From Holophagales bacterium (GTDB lineage Bacteria > Acidobacteriota > Thermoanaerobaculia > Multivoradales > JAGPDF01): a stretch of DNA of 64,000 bases. Positions 52,053 to 61,115 of the stretch are shown one piece after another; position 1 is the first letter of the stretch, and each line of letters starts with the position of its first letter. Under the pieces are notes generated by a model. The model was not told the DNA's origin, did no database searches, and saw only the letters and a program-made list of their open reading frames with translations. Both the position numbers and the translations under genes were made by a program. Location of the stretch: positions 4,681,501 through 4,745,500 of the forward strand of contig CP064972.1 of assembly GCA_016699405.1 (NCBI GenBank), read 5' to 3'.

Positions 52053-52904
52053 GTGGTGAGCTTGGCAGATCGACAGCTCGTCGGCGGATCTCTCGTCGCC
52101 CTCCTGTCGCTTGCCGCACCCGCGCTCGGAGCGGGTCGAACCGAGCCGGCCACGCGACTCTCGCACGTCGTGCCGGGCGGCATCCTGCGCTGGAGCGGCG
52201 CCGACGAGTGCGAGCAACAGGGGCGTCGGTTCGCTCCTCTTGCCGGCACCTGCTATTTCCCGATCGACCTCGCCGCCGACGGGACGGTCGGGCTCGCCCG
52301 GCGCCACGGAGCGACCTGGGAGCGGCGCGATGTCCGGGTCGACGACTACCCGTACCCGACCCAGTCGATCGAAGGCGTCGACGACAAGTACGTCGCTCCG
52401 TCGAAGGCCGAGCTCGAGCGGATCCGCCGCGACCAGGAACGCGCCGGACGCGCCTTCGCGTTGCGCACCCCCGGCCGGTTCTCGCTGCCGCTCGGAGCTC
52501 CGCTCGAGAAGCTCCCCGCGGGTGGGCGCTTCGGCGCCCGGAGGGTCTTCAACGGCGAGCCGCGCAGCCCCCATGGCGGCGCCGATTTCGCCGCGACGCC
52601 AGGCACGGTGGTGCTGGCTCCCGCGGACGGTCGTGTGGTGCTCGCCGAGCCGCAGTTCTTCGCCGGCAACGCCCTGTTTCTCGACCACGGCGACGGACTG
52701 ATCTCGATGGCCTTCCACCTCTCGCGCCTGCGCGTGAAGGCCGGCGACGAAGTCGCCCGGGGCCAGCCGATCGGCGAGGTCGGCGCGACCGGGCGGGTCA
52801 CCGGACCACACCTGCACTTCGCCGTCCGCTGGCGGGGGGCGCGCGTCGACCCGGCACTGCTGCTCGGGCCGCCGGCCGCGATTCCGGACCTCGCCGGCGA
52901 CTGA
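52053..52904 (+). CDS. M23-family metallopeptidase, exported
   Basis: 283 residues (281 or 282 if the second GTG is used). Signal-like segment LVGGSLVALLSLAAPALGAG, then an N-terminal domain and a LytM/M23 domain from about residue 150: FNGEPRSPHGGADFAA supplies the HxxxD zinc motif and GPHLHFAV the HxH motif. It cleaves peptidoglycan cross-bridges or peptides in the periplasm; the intact zinc ligands suggest activity. Confidence 0.9.
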   Translation: MVSLADRQLVGGSLVALLSLAAPALGAGRTEPATRLSHVVPGGILRWSGADECEQQGRRFAPLAGTCYFPIDLAADGTVGLARRHGATWERRDVRVDDYPYPTQSIEGVDDKYVAPSKAELERIRRDQERAGRAFALRTPGRFSLPLGAPLEKLPAGGRFGARRVFNGEPRSPHGGADFAATPGTVVLAPADGRVVLAEPQFFAGNALFLDHGDGLISMAFHLSRLRVKAGDEVARGQPIGEVGATGRVTGPHLHFAVRWRGARVDPALLLGPPAAIPDLAGD

Positions 52905-52937
52905 CTCCCGGACGATCCCGGTCGCCCGGAAAAGAAA

Positions 52938-52970
52938 CGAGGCCGGTCGCCTCACGGCGTACCGGCCTCG
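52938..52970 (-). terminator. Rho-independent terminator of the cold-shock gene
   Basis: CGAGGCCGGT (52938-52947) pairs perfectly with ACCGGCCTCG (52961-52970). On the minus strand it is followed by TTTCTTTT, so it ends the csp transcript; on the plus strand it may stop M23 transcripts. Confidence 0.85.
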
Positions 52971-53003
52971 GTCTAGGCCCGGACTCGAGAGTCCGGCTTC
53001 GAC

Positions 53004-53213
53004 TTACCCGAGCTTGACGACGTTCTCAGCCGCCGGGCCCTTCTGGCCCTGGACGATGTCGAACTCGACGCGCTCACCTTCGGTGAGGCTCTTGAAGCCC
53101 TCGGCGCGAATGGCCGAGTGGTGGACGAAGCAATCCTTCTGCCCGCCCTCCGGGGTGATGAAGCCGAAGCCCTTCTCGTTGTTGAACCACTTGACGATAC
53201 CGGTGGTGCGCAT
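53004..53213 (-). CDS. Cold-shock protein (CspA family)
   Basis: 69 residues, standard length. [20 protein letters not shown] carries RNP1 (KGFGFI) and CFVHHSAI is RNP2. RNA/ssDNA-binding beta-barrel that melts secondary structure. ATG at 53213 follows GGAG; the frame extending upstream to 53666 is not coding. The leader is about 225 nt if the promoter at 53447-53474 is right, as in classical cspA genes. Confidence 0.95.
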   Translation of the reverse strand: MRTTGIVKWFNNEKGFGFITPEGGQKDCFVHHSAIRAEGFKSLTEGERVEFDIVQGQKGPAAENVVKLG

Positions 53214-53446
53214 AGCTGTCCTGCTCCATTGTTCTGGCGTAATCGGAGTCCGGACCTGGCCGTGCTCACCGACTACGAGTTCTTCGTGATCGAAACCCTC
53301 ACGATGGGCTGGCTTTCCGCGGCCTGCGGCACCCGCCGCCGACTCACGCAACTCCCCGTTCGCAACAAAGGCCGGCGCAGACATCGCACCAGCCCCTGGT
53401 CTCCCCGGTAACTGCGCGTGGCGTGGCCACGCGAAAGCGCACGCAC

Positions 53447-53474
53447 ATCCTACCGAGTTTCCGAGAAAAGTCCA
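53447..53474 (-). promoter_or_regulatory. Candidate promoter for the cold-shock gene, with long leader
   Basis: On the minus strand TGGACT (53474-53469) and TAGGAT (53452-53447) are 16 nt apart. Transcription would start near 53440 and leave a leader of about 225 nt before the ATG at 53213. The leader contains the perfect 12-bp palindrome GCGTGGCCACGC at 53421-53432. Confidence 0.4.
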
Positions 53475-53493
53475 GCCCCTGGACTCAAGGGGC
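53475..53493 (-). terminator. Stem-loop at the end of the BTAD regulator gene
   Basis: GCCCCT and AGGGGC (plus-strand 53475-53480 and 53488-53493) form a 6-bp stem on the minus strand, with the stop codon in the loop, followed by TGGACTTTTC. A modest terminator candidate. Confidence 0.4.
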
Positions 53494-56400
53494 CGAATCG
53501 AACCAGGACGCGAGCTCCAGGAGCGCCTCCTCCCAGGTCCGCTGCCCCCCGGCGGCGAGGCCCGCGTCGACCTCGGAGGCGGCCAGACGGTCGCGGACCG
53601 TGGCGAGCACCCGATCGACCTCGAGCTGGTGATCCTGCCGATTCGCCGGATGCCGCAGCACCGCACCGAGAAGCCTCAGGCCGTTGCCGACGCGCCCGGC
53701 ATCGATCTCCACCTCCGCCGCGGCCACGAACGCCGGGAGGCCGACGCTCGACGCGCCAGTGGCGCGGTAGATCGCCAGGGTCTCGGCGATCCGTCGTCTC
53801 GCCTCGGCGGTCTCGCCCGTTGCGGCGGCGAGGTAGGCGAGGTTGCCAGCGAGCAGACCGAGAAGGTACTGACTGCCGATCGCGGCCGCGATCTCGCGGG
53901 CCCGCCCGTAGTACTCCCGCGCTTCGCGCCAGGCCCGCTGCCGGCGCTCGCACTCGCCGATCAGCATCAGCCCGTAGGCTTCGCCCCGGCGGTCGCCGAT
54001 CTCGCGCGCGAGTTGCACACTCGTCTCGTAGGCCTGACGCGCCCGGGCGAACTCTCCGGCGTCTTCGGCCACATAGGCGAGGCCCGTCGAGGCCGAGCCG
54101 GCCGCAGCCCGGTCGCCGATCTCGCGCGCCCGCGCCAGCGCCTCGACGAAACGCGTCTCCGCGTCGGCCGGACGTCGCTCGAAGTAGGCCACGTAGCCGA
54201 GCTGGTTGAGCGCGAAGAGCTCGGCATTCTCGACCCCGGCGCGGCGGGCCGAGACCAGGCTCTCGCCGAACGCCGCTTCGGCCTCGCCGTGGCGACCGAG
54301 CTCGAGCGCCACCCGACCGATCCGCCCGAGGACGTCGGCTTCGAGCTCGAGCGAGCCGCCGTCGCGGATCTCGGCGAGCGCCGCCGAAAGCCGGAGGAAG
54401 CTCTTCCGATATCGCCCCTCGAGGTAGTCGCACTCCCCCAGATGGAACAGGGCGGCGGCCGCCGCAGGCCGGGCCCCGGCGCGACGCAGCGCCCGCCGAC
54501 CGACGACCAGGTCGGCACGCGCATGACGCGTGTCGCCGGCACGATTGCGCAGCGCCCCGCGGGCCGCCCGGAGCCTCCCGGCAAGGAGCTGGTGTGCGAG
54601 GTCGGCCGGGCCACCCGCACGCGGCGGGAGGGCATCGAGCGCGGCGGACAGCATCTCTTCGCCGGCGCCCAGCCAGCCGCTCGACGAGGCGAACGCCGCC
54701 ACCGCATCGAGGCCGCCGGCGACGATGGCGAATCGACCGGCACCGATCCCCCATCCCCACGCTGCCCGGACGTTTTCGAGCTCTGCGGCGATCTCGCCCA
54801 ACACGGCCCGGGAGGCGCCGAAGGCCGGGCGCGGGACGATCTCCGCCAGGCGATCGGCAAACCAGCCCGCATGCCGCTCCGCGATCGCCTCCCGCGTCGC
54901 CGGACTGCCGGCCAACCGCTCGGCGGCGAAGTGTCGCAGGACCTCGTGCAGGCCGTAGCGACCGGCCGGGTCGTAGCGCAGCAACGAGCGGTCGACGAGC
55001 GCGCGGAGCGTCGCCAGTCGCGCTCCCGCCACCTGCTCGGCCGCGGAACGGGTGAACCCGCCGACGAAGCACGAGAGGGCCGCCAACGCCCCGCGCTCGT
55101 CAGCCGAAAGGCGCGCCCACGACGACTCGAAGACGCTTCGCAGGCCTCGACGCGGTCGCCCCTCTCCCTCGAGCGGCGGGTCGAGCCCGGCGACATCGCG
55201 GGCAATCTCGCTGGCGATCTCTCCCACCGAAAGCGCGCCGACCCAGCCGGCGGCGAGCTCGATGCCGAGCGGCAGGCCTTCGAGCCGCCGGCAGATTTCG
55301 CCGATGAGCGGCACGTCGGCAGCCTCCGGCCGCCAGCCCAAGCGGGCGCGGCGCGCCGTCTGCACGAAGAGCTGAACCGCCGCGGACTCGTCTCGCTCCC
55401 CTCCGGCGCCCTCCGCCGCCGGCTCGACCCGGCGGTCGCGCGGCAGATCGAGCCCACGCAGCTCGCAGACCCACTCCTCAGGCAACTGGAGTCGCTCGCG
55501 TGTCGTGGCGACGATCTTGACCTCGGGCGCGAGCGCCAAAAGGGTGCTGAGCCAGCCGGCCTCCTCGCGCCGGTGCTCGAGGCCATCGAGCAGCAACAGC
55601 ACGCGCCGTCCGCGCAACGCCGCGAGCAGCGTCGCCTCGAGGTCGCCGGCGCCCTCCAGCGCTTCGCGCGGCGCGACGCCGAGCGCCTCGGCGAGCGCCA
55701 TGGCCAACGCGCCGCGCCCGCCGCTCTCCCGCGGGCCGACGAAGAGCACCCCATCGGGGAAGGGCGAAGGCCGGTCGCGGACCGCGATCATCGCCTGGCC
55801 GAGGCGCAGCGCCAGACGGGTCTTGCCGATTCCCCCCGGGCCGACGAGCGACAGCAGGCGACAGGCGGAGCGATCGAGCTCGGCAAGGACGAGCGCCAGC
55901 TCGCTCTCGCGACCGACGAACGGCGTGCTCGGAACGGGCAGGTTGTGCATCGGCGGCAGGGACAGGCGCGCCGACGAGCCGGTCTGGTGCTCGACGAGAG
56001 CCGCCGGGGAGCTTCGCCGGATGCTGTCGGCCAGGCGAACGGTCTCGGCGCTCGGCGCCGCCTGGAGCTGCTCGGCGAGCAGGCGGCGGCAGGACTCGAA
56101 CTGCGCCAGGGCGGCAGCCGGCTCACCGGTCGCCAGGAGCAGCTCCATGATCGAGCGGTGGACCTCCTCGCGCCAGGGATCGAGGGCCAGCAGCCGCCGG
56201 GCGTGGGCGATCGCGGCGCCGAGATCGCCGTGGGCCCGGCGGACGGTGACGAGCCGAGTCAGCGCCTGCTCGGCGGCCCGGCGCAGGCGCTCCCGCTCTC
56301 CGGCCAGCCACTCCTCGAACTCGAGCGCGTCGGGGACCGCCAGGCCGGCGAGCAGATCGCCGCGATAGAGCTCGACGGCCTCTTCGACGTCGCCGAGCTC

Positions 56401-56784
56401 CTGTCCCGAGAGCTCGGCGTCGCGCTCGCGGGCGGCACCGCGCAGGCGCCGTGCCGCCCACTCGAACCTCGCGACGTCGAGGTCGATCGCCCCGTCGTGT
56501 ACCAGCTCGAGCTCGAGCCGCGAGGCACGCAGGGGTGGCTCCCCCCCGTCTCCGAGCTTGCGTCGCAGGTCCCAGACCGCCCGCCGGAGGTTGCCGGAGG
56601 CCCGCTCCTCCCCTAGCTCGGGCCACAGGAGGCCCATCAGCCGGGCCCGCGCTTGCGGGCCCGGCGACAGAGCGAGCACGGCGAGCAGGGCCGTCGTCTT
56701 GCTCGATTCGAGATGGACCGGCCCACGCCGACTCGCGATGTCGCAGGCGCCGAGAAAGCGCAGCTTCAGTCGAGGGGAGGACAT
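53485..56784 (-). CDS. BTAD/SARP-type ATPase regulator with TPR tail
   Basis: 1099 residues from ATG 56784. A winged-helix DNA-binding domain ([20 protein letters not shown], about 1-95) and a BTAD domain (about 100-250; [20 protein letters not shown]) are followed by an NB-ARC-like ATPase with Walker [12 protein letters not shown] and Walker [12 protein letters not shown], then an extended TPR region. This is the AfsR/SARP-like STAND architecture: an ATP-dependent switch controlling transcription after signal binding to the repeats. Upstream extensions lack start support. The 77-residue gene upstream resembles proteins I associate with such regulators. Confidence 0.9.
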   Translation of the reverse strand: MSSPRLKLRFLGACDIASRRGPVHLESSKTTALLAVLALSPGPQARARLMGLLWPELGEERASGNLRRAVWDLRRKLGDGGEPPLRASRLELELVHDGAIDLDVARFEWAARRLRGAARERDAELSGQELGDVEEAVELYRGDLLAGLAVPDALEFEEWLAGERERLRRAAEQALTRLVTVRRAHGDLGAAIAHARRLLALDPWREEVHRSIMELLLATGEPAAALAQFESCRRLLAEQLQAAPSAETVRLADSIRRSSPAALVEHQTGSSARLSLPPMHNLPVPSTPFVGRESELALVLAELDRSACRLLSLVGPGGIGKTRLALRLGQAMIAVRDRPSPFPDGVLFVGPRESGGRGALAMALAEALGVAPREALEGAGDLEATLLAALRGRRVLLLLDGLEHRREEAGWLSTLLALAPEVKIVATTRERLQLPEEWVCELRGLDLPRDRRVEPAAEGAGGERDESAAVQLFVQTARRARLGWRPEAADVPLIGEICRRLEGLPLGIELAAGWVGALSVGEIASEIARDVAGLDPPLEGEGRPRRGLRSVFESSWARLSADERGALAALSCFVGGFTRSAAEQVAGARLATLRALVDRSLLRYDPAGRYGLHEVLRHFAAERLAGSPATREAIAERHAGWFADRLAEIVPRPAFGASRAVLGEIAAELENVRAAWGWGIGAGRFAIVAGGLDAVAAFASSSGWLGAGEEMLSAALDALPPRAGGPADLAHQLLAGRLRAARGALRNRAGDTRHARADLVVGRRALRRAGARPAAAAALFHLGECDYLEGRYRKSFLRLSAALAEIRDGGSLELEADVLGRIGRVALELGRHGEAEAAFGESLVSARRAGVENAELFALNQLGYVAYFERRPADAETRFVEALARAREIGDRAAAGSASTGLAYVAEDAGEFARARQAYETSVQLAREIGDRRGEAYGLMLIGECERRQRAWREAREYYGRAREIAAAIGSQYLLGLLAGNLAYLAAATGETAEARRRIAETLAIYRATGASSVGLPAFVAAAEVEIDAGRVGNGLRLLGAVLRHPANRQDHQLEVDRVLATVRDRLAASEVDAGLAAGGQRTWEEALLELASWFDSAP

Positions 56785-56896
56785 GCCGTTCGCACCGCCA
56801 CGCCGCCGCGATCGGCCCGGGATCCGACGACCCGCGCCCCCGGATGGCAGCCGACGCGTGCGGCTCGCGCTCGATGATATCCCCCGCCCTGCGCCC

Positions 56897-57130
56897 TCAG
56901 TCCGTGCCCCCCGGCTCCGATGGCGGACGAGACCCGGATCCGCCCTCGTCGCCCCGGCAGAGCGCAGCGAGGTAGCTGCCGAGCGTTTCGATCCCGTCGA
57001 AGCCGCGCCGTGCCCTCGTGGCGGGATCCTCCAGGCTGCAGCGCCAGACGGCGGTCGCGCCGTCGCCCTCGCTCCACAATCGCAGGAGGAAGAACCGGTA
57101 CTCGCTCTCGTTTCGGCACTCGGTGCCCAT
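56897..57130 (-). CDS. Small protein of BTAD neighbourhoods, unknown function
   Basis: 77 residues: EYRFFLLRLWSEGDGATAVW, SLEDPATRARRGF, ETLGSYLAALC. This short family (R-LLRLW...WR-SLEDP-T-E-RGF) often accompanies BTAD regulators or appears alone as hypothetical. No membrane segment, cytoplasmic. It lies 112 nt upstream of the regulator on the same strand. Function unknown. Confidence 0.7.
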   Translation of the reverse strand: MGTECRNESEYRFFLLRLWSEGDGATAVWRCSLEDPATRARRGFDGIETLGSYLAALCRGDEGGSGSRPPSEPGGTD

Positions 57131-57231
57131 GGCACGTCTCCTCGGACGCTCCGAGGATCGCCGAGGCGCGTTGGCGGTGCGTTGGAAGAGGAGCCGAGGG
57201 GAGACCAACGCCCCCGGACGGGGCCGCCGGA

Positions 57232-58560
57232 TCAGCCGCGGAGCAAGGGCGGCGCCGTCGCCGCGGCGGCGAGCAGACGCTCCCGCCACGGCCCTTCGGC
57301 ACGCAGGCGGACGAGGTTGCCGAAGAGCCCGCCGATCGTCCGGTCGATGAAGACGATGTCGCGCGGAATCGTCAGATCGCTGGCCTCGCCCATGCTCTGC
57401 GCGCCGAGCTCGGCGAGCCGCCGGTAGACGTCCTCGTCCTCGCCGAAACGGTAGGGCGGCGCGGCGCGGAACATCTCGCCCACCAGCGCCACGTAGGGCT
57501 CGAGAACCTGCACCGGAAGAGCCCGCCCGTCGCCCTTGGCGACGCCGAGCCGCCGCAGCACCTCGGCGATCTCGCCCGCCTCGCCGGCCACGCCGAGTCG
57601 CGCGATCTCGGCGTAACCGGCGGCGATCGACGGCGGGACCTCCTTGACGCACCCGAAGTCGAAGACGACGACGCGGCCGTCCGCCCGGAACGAGAAGTTG
57701 GCGAGGTTGGGATCGGCGTGCAGCAGGCGGTGGGTGAAGAGCCCGCGCATCGTGAAGTCGAAGAGGGCGAGCCCCCAGCGGTCGCGCAACGCGCGATCGA
57801 CGCCCTCGCCGCAGGCCTCTTCCGGCGACAGACCCTCTTCGAGCTCGGTGGTGAGCACGTTGCGCGCGCTCTCCTCGTCGACGAGCCGCGGGACGACGAT
57901 CTCGCGACACGGGGCGTGCAACTCCGCCATCCGGCGCAGCGTCGCCGCCTCGCGACGGTAGTCGACCTCCTCGCGCAGGCGATCGCGCACCTCCTGCCAG
58001 ATCGGCTCGAAATCCGCCGAGGAGAGCAGGGCGAAGAGCGTCTCGAGCAGCAGCTTGAGATTGTCCAGATCCGCCTCGAGCACCTGGTCGATCAGCGGGT
58101 ACTGGACCTTCACCGCCACCCGTCGTCCGTCGCGCAGCCGCCCGCGGTGCACCTGCCCGATCGACGCCGCGGCGAAAGCGGTCGGCTCGAGCTCGGCGAA
58201 GCGATCGCGCCAGCCGGGCAACGCGGTGTCGAGCTCGTAGCCGACGACCTCGAATGGGATCGGCGGCGCCTTGCGTTGCAGGGTGCGCAGCGCGTTCGAG
58301 ACCTCGGGCGGCAGCAGCCCTTCGTGCAACGAGAGCATCTGCCCGACTTTCATCGCTGCGCCCTTGAGCTCGCCGAGGGTCTCGACGATGCGCGCGGCGT
58401 TGCGCGCCAGCGTTTCGCGTCGCCGCGCCTCACGCTCGGCCGCCGGGCCGCCGAGCCCGGCGAGCTCGCGCGCCGCGAACGAGGCCCCGACGCGTCCCAC
58501 CAAGCCGCCGAGCTTGAGCAGGCGGGCCACCGGCGAGGCGAGCAGACCGCGATCGCTCAT
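57232..58560 (-). CDS. AarF/UbiB/ABC1-family atypical kinase
   Basis: 442 residues from ATG 58560. LGELKGAAMKVGQMLSLHEG is the KxGQ motif of the UbiB N-terminal extension; AAASIGQVHRGRL is the Ala-rich loop replacing the glycine loop; VAVKVQYP holds the ATP lysine; LLHADPNLANF and VVFDFGCVKE are the catalytic and metal (DFG) loops. UbiB/COQ8 proteins support isoprenoid quinone synthesis. Here it follows mqnC by 49 nt, so a link to menaquinone is plausible. Confidence 0.9.
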   Translation of the reverse strand: MSDRGLLASPVARLLKLGGLVGRVGASFAARELAGLGGPAAEREARRRETLARNAARIVETLGELKGAAMKVGQMLSLHEGLLPPEVSNALRTLQRKAPPIPFEVVGYELDTALPGWRDRFAELEPTAFAAASIGQVHRGRLRDGRRVAVKVQYPLIDQVLEADLDNLKLLLETLFALLSSADFEPIWQEVRDRLREEVDYRREAATLRRMAELHAPCREIVVPRLVDEESARNVLTTELEEGLSPEEACGEGVDRALRDRWGLALFDFTMRGLFTHRLLHADPNLANFSFRADGRVVVFDFGCVKEVPPSIAAGYAEIARLGVAGEAGEIAEVLRRLGVAKGDGRALPVQVLEPYVALVGEMFRAAPPYRFGEDEDVYRRLAELGAQSMGEASDLTIPRDIVFIDRTIGGLFGNLVRLRAEGPWRERLLAAAATAPPLLRG

Positions 58561-58609
58561 CGCAAGCCTCGCCAGCCCCGCTCCCGCCGCACCCCGCCGC
58601 GTCGCCCGC

Positions 58610-59797
58610 TCAGGCGACGACCGGGAGCAGGCCGCCGGCGAGCTCACGCTTCTCGGCGGTCAAGGCGTGGCGATACCGCCGCGCCAGCTCTTCGGTCTCC
58701 GCTGGCGTGACGAAGCGCTCGTAGAGGTTGGTGCGCTGTTTCGGCTCGTAGCCGGCGGCGCGGATCAGGTGCTCCATCTCGTCCTGACTCATCTTGTAGT
58801 GCGCCCCGGCGGCGGCGACGACGTTCTCTTCGATCATGATCGAGCCCATGTCGTCGGCGCCGAAGGCGAGGCCGAGCTGGCCGATCTTCTTGCCTTGCGT
58901 CACCCAGCTCGCCTGCAGATGCTGGACGTTGTCGAGGAAGAGCCGCGCCACGGCGAGCGTCTTGAGGTACTCGTGGGCGTAGGTCTCCGGCAACTCGGGC
59001 ATGTCGGTGTGCTCGTGCTGGAAGGTCCAGGCGATGAAGGCGGTGAAGCCGCCGGTCTCGTCCTGCAAGTCGCGCACCCGCTGCAGATGCTCGACGCGCG
59101 CCGCGAGGTCCTCGCCCATGCCGAACATCATCGTCGCCGTCGTCTGCAGGCCGTTGCGATGCGCCTGCCGCATGACGTCGATCCACTCTTCGGGCGAAGC
59201 CTTGGGATAGGCCAGCACTTCCTTGCGGATGCGGTCGGAGAGGATCTCGGCGCCGCCGCCCGGGATCGACATGAGCCCCGCGTCCTTGAGGCGGGCGATC
59301 ACGTCGTAGAAGCTCATCCGCTCCTTCTTCGCCACGAACTTGATCTCGGGCGGCGAGAAGGCATGGCGGTGGATCGTCGGATAGCTCTCGCGCATGAAGG
59401 TGAGCAGGTCGACGTAGTAGTCGATTCCCAGGTCGGGGTGAACACCGCCCTGGAGCAGCACCCCGGTGCCGCGCAGCGCCAGCGTCTCCTCGATCTTCCG
59501 GCCGATCTCCTCGAAGGGAATCAGGTAGCCCTCGGGATCTCCGGGCGCCCGGTAGAAGGCGCAGAAGCGGCACTTGTAGACGCAGACGTTGGTGTAGTTG
59601 ATGTTGCGGTCGATGTTGTAGCTCGCCACCGCCGCCCCGTTCTTGCGCTCGCGCACCGCTTGCGCCGCGACGCCGAGCTCGAGCAGCTCGCCGTCGAGGA
59701 GCAGGCGATGCGCGTCCCCCGCCGAGATCCGCACCCCGGCGGCGACGTCTTCGAGAATCTCCGGCGCACGCCGGTGGGAGGGAGCGTAGTCGTTCAT
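58610..59797 (-). CDS. mqnC: Cyclic dehypoxanthinyl futalosine synthase MqnC
   Basis: 395 residues. Radical SAM enzyme that cyclises dehypoxanthine futalosine in the futalosine route to menaquinone. VCVYKCRFCAFYR is the CxxxCxxC cluster motif with the MqnC/MqnE-type FCAF context; LLQGGVHPDLGIDYYVDLL and PGGGAEILSDRIR are also typical. ATG 59797 is chosen; TAAGCT preceded by TGA (59806-59814, minus) stands 8 nt upstream, implying a leaderless message. Other mqn genes are not in the window. Confidence 0.95.
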   Translation of the reverse strand: MNDYAPSHRRAPEILEDVAAGVRISAGDAHRLLLDGELLELGVAAQAVRERKNGAAVASYNIDRNINYTNVCVYKCRFCAFYRAPGDPEGYLIPFEEIGRKIEETLALRGTGVLLQGGVHPDLGIDYYVDLLTFMRESYPTIHRHAFSPPEIKFVAKKERMSFYDVIARLKDAGLMSIPGGGAEILSDRIRKEVLAYPKASPEEWIDVMRQAHRNGLQTTATMMFGMGEDLAARVEHLQRVRDLQDETGGFTAFIAWTFQHEHTDMPELPETYAHEYLKTLAVARLFLDNVQHLQASWVTQGKKIGQLGLAFGADDMGSIMIEENVVAAAGAHYKMSQDEMEHLIRAAGYEPKQRTNLYERFVTPAETEELARRYRHALTAEKRELAGGLLPVVA

Positions 59798-59805
59798 GGC
59801 CGCGG

Positions 59806-59814
59806 AGCTTATCA
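59806..59814 (-). promoter_or_regulatory. Extended -10 box of mqnC
   Basis: On the minus strand TGATAAGCT (59814-59806) fits an extended -10 and ends 8 nt before the mqnC ATG. No Shine-Dalgarno follows. Confidence 0.45.
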
Positions 59815-59889
59815 GCGGCACTGGATGTCACCGCGTCGGCAATGCCGAGCGCGAGAGTCGTCGAAGGTGCCTCTCTCCTGCCCTCGGCG

Positions 59890-61041
59890 TCACCCTGCCT
59901 CGGCCTCCCGGTCGGCGTACTCCTGCTGAATCCGCTCGACCTCGCTGCGGTTGGCGACGAGCGCCGCGACGCAGTCGGCGTCGAGCTTCTCGCCGGCCAT
60001 GCGGGCGAGCGCCTCGAACGCCTCGTCGTTGGTCCAGGCGGGCTTGTAGGGGCGGTGACTGGTGAGCGCGTCGAAGATGTCCGCCACGGCGACGATCCGC
60101 GCGGCGAGCGGGATGCGCTCGCCGACGAGGCCGTCGGGATAGCCCAGGCCGTCGAGCGTCTCGTGGTGGTGGGTGGCGATCTGGCGCAGCATCCCGACGC
60201 CCTCCAGGCCGCCGAGGCCGTAGTGCTCGACGATCGTGTCGATGAGCTGGCGGCCGAGCAGCGTGTGGGCCTTGACGACTTCGTACTCCTCGGGGGTCAG
60301 CCGGTCCGGCTTCTGCAGCAGACCGTCGGGAATCGCGAGCTTGCCGAGGTCGTGCAACGGCGCGAGCGCGAAGAGCCGCGCGAGGGTCGCGTCGTCGAGC
60401 TCCGGGTAGCGCCCACTCCGCCCGAGCTCGACGCCGATGAGCCGCACGTAGCGCGCCATCCGCTCGAGATGGAAGCCGGTCTCCGGGTCACGGCGGTGCA
60501 CCATCTGATGCGCCGAGCGAAGCGCGGCGAGCAGGGTGCGTGCGGTTTCGATCTCCTCGGCAACCAGGATCGCCGCGAGGCGGGCGAACAGGTCGAGCGT
60601 GTCGAGCGCCGCCTCGTCGAACGGATCGACACGCAGCGAGTTGAAGAAGACGAGACAGGTCCTCCCGCCGCGCAGGGGCCGGGGACAGGTGTAGCTCGAA
60701 CGGAAACCGCGCTCGCGCACCCAGCGCGTGTGCTCGTGCTCGCCGCGCTCGAAGATCGCCAGGTCGCGCACCAGCCGCGGGCGGCCGAGCTCGAGCAACT
60801 GGAGAAGCCCGGGAGCGCTGTCGGCGCTGGCCTGGTAGTGGGCGAGCGGCGGGCCGGTCAGATCGCTCGCCACGAAGGTGCGGATCGACCCGGCGTCGGA
60901 CTCGACGAGCGCCACGGCCACGCGGTCGACGGCAGGCACCTGGCGCCGCAGCGCCTGATGGAGACGCGAGAGCCGTTCGGCCACCGTGCCCGGCAGGTCG
61001 ATCGCCGCGAGCGAGTCGAAGCGGAAGCTGACGCCGTCCAT
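59890..61041 (-). CDS. GAF-like plus HD-GYP phosphodiesterase
   Basis: 383 residues. An N-terminal GAF-like sensor (about 1-165; LVFFNSLRVDPFDEAALDTL) precedes an HD-GYP domain with HDLGKLAIPDGLLQKP, VKAHTLLGRQ, the metal His cluster THHHETLDGLGYPDGL and IVAVADIFDALTSHRPYK. The full HD and GYP motifs predict hydrolysis of cyclic di-GMP. It would oppose the GGDEF protein encoded at 10758. TAGCGT lies 6 nt before the ATG (61048-61053, minus). Confidence 0.93.
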   Translation of the reverse strand: MDGVSFRFDSLAAIDLPGTVAERLSRLHQALRRQVPAVDRVAVALVESDAGSIRTFVASDLTGPPLAHYQASADSAPGLLQLLELGRPRLVRDLAIFERGEHEHTRWVRERGFRSSYTCPRPLRGGRTCLVFFNSLRVDPFDEAALDTLDLFARLAAILVAEEIETARTLLAALRSAHQMVHRRDPETGFHLERMARYVRLIGVELGRSGRYPELDDATLARLFALAPLHDLGKLAIPDGLLQKPDRLTPEEYEVVKAHTLLGRQLIDTIVEHYGLGGLEGVGMLRQIATHHHETLDGLGYPDGLVGERIPLAARIVAVADIFDALTSHRPYKPAWTNDEAFEALARMAGEKLDADCVAALVANRSEVERIQQEYADREAEAG

Positions 61042-61115
61042 GGCGGGACGCTAGCGTCGTCGCCGGGGCCAGAGCAAGAGCGACGGCGAGACGGGATCGC
61101 CGCGCCGCGGCGCCG

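Noticed and set aside
52938..52970. Transposon end or attachment site (perfect 10-bp inverted repeat).
   Set aside because: Its position after the csp stop and the T-rich tract on the minus strand make a terminator the better explanation.
56758..57135. N-terminal extension of the BTAD regulator up to 57135.
   Set aside because: The extra residues are low-complexity Arg/Ser/Ala without domain similarity and overlap the small gene; the winged-helix domain begins right after ATG 56784.
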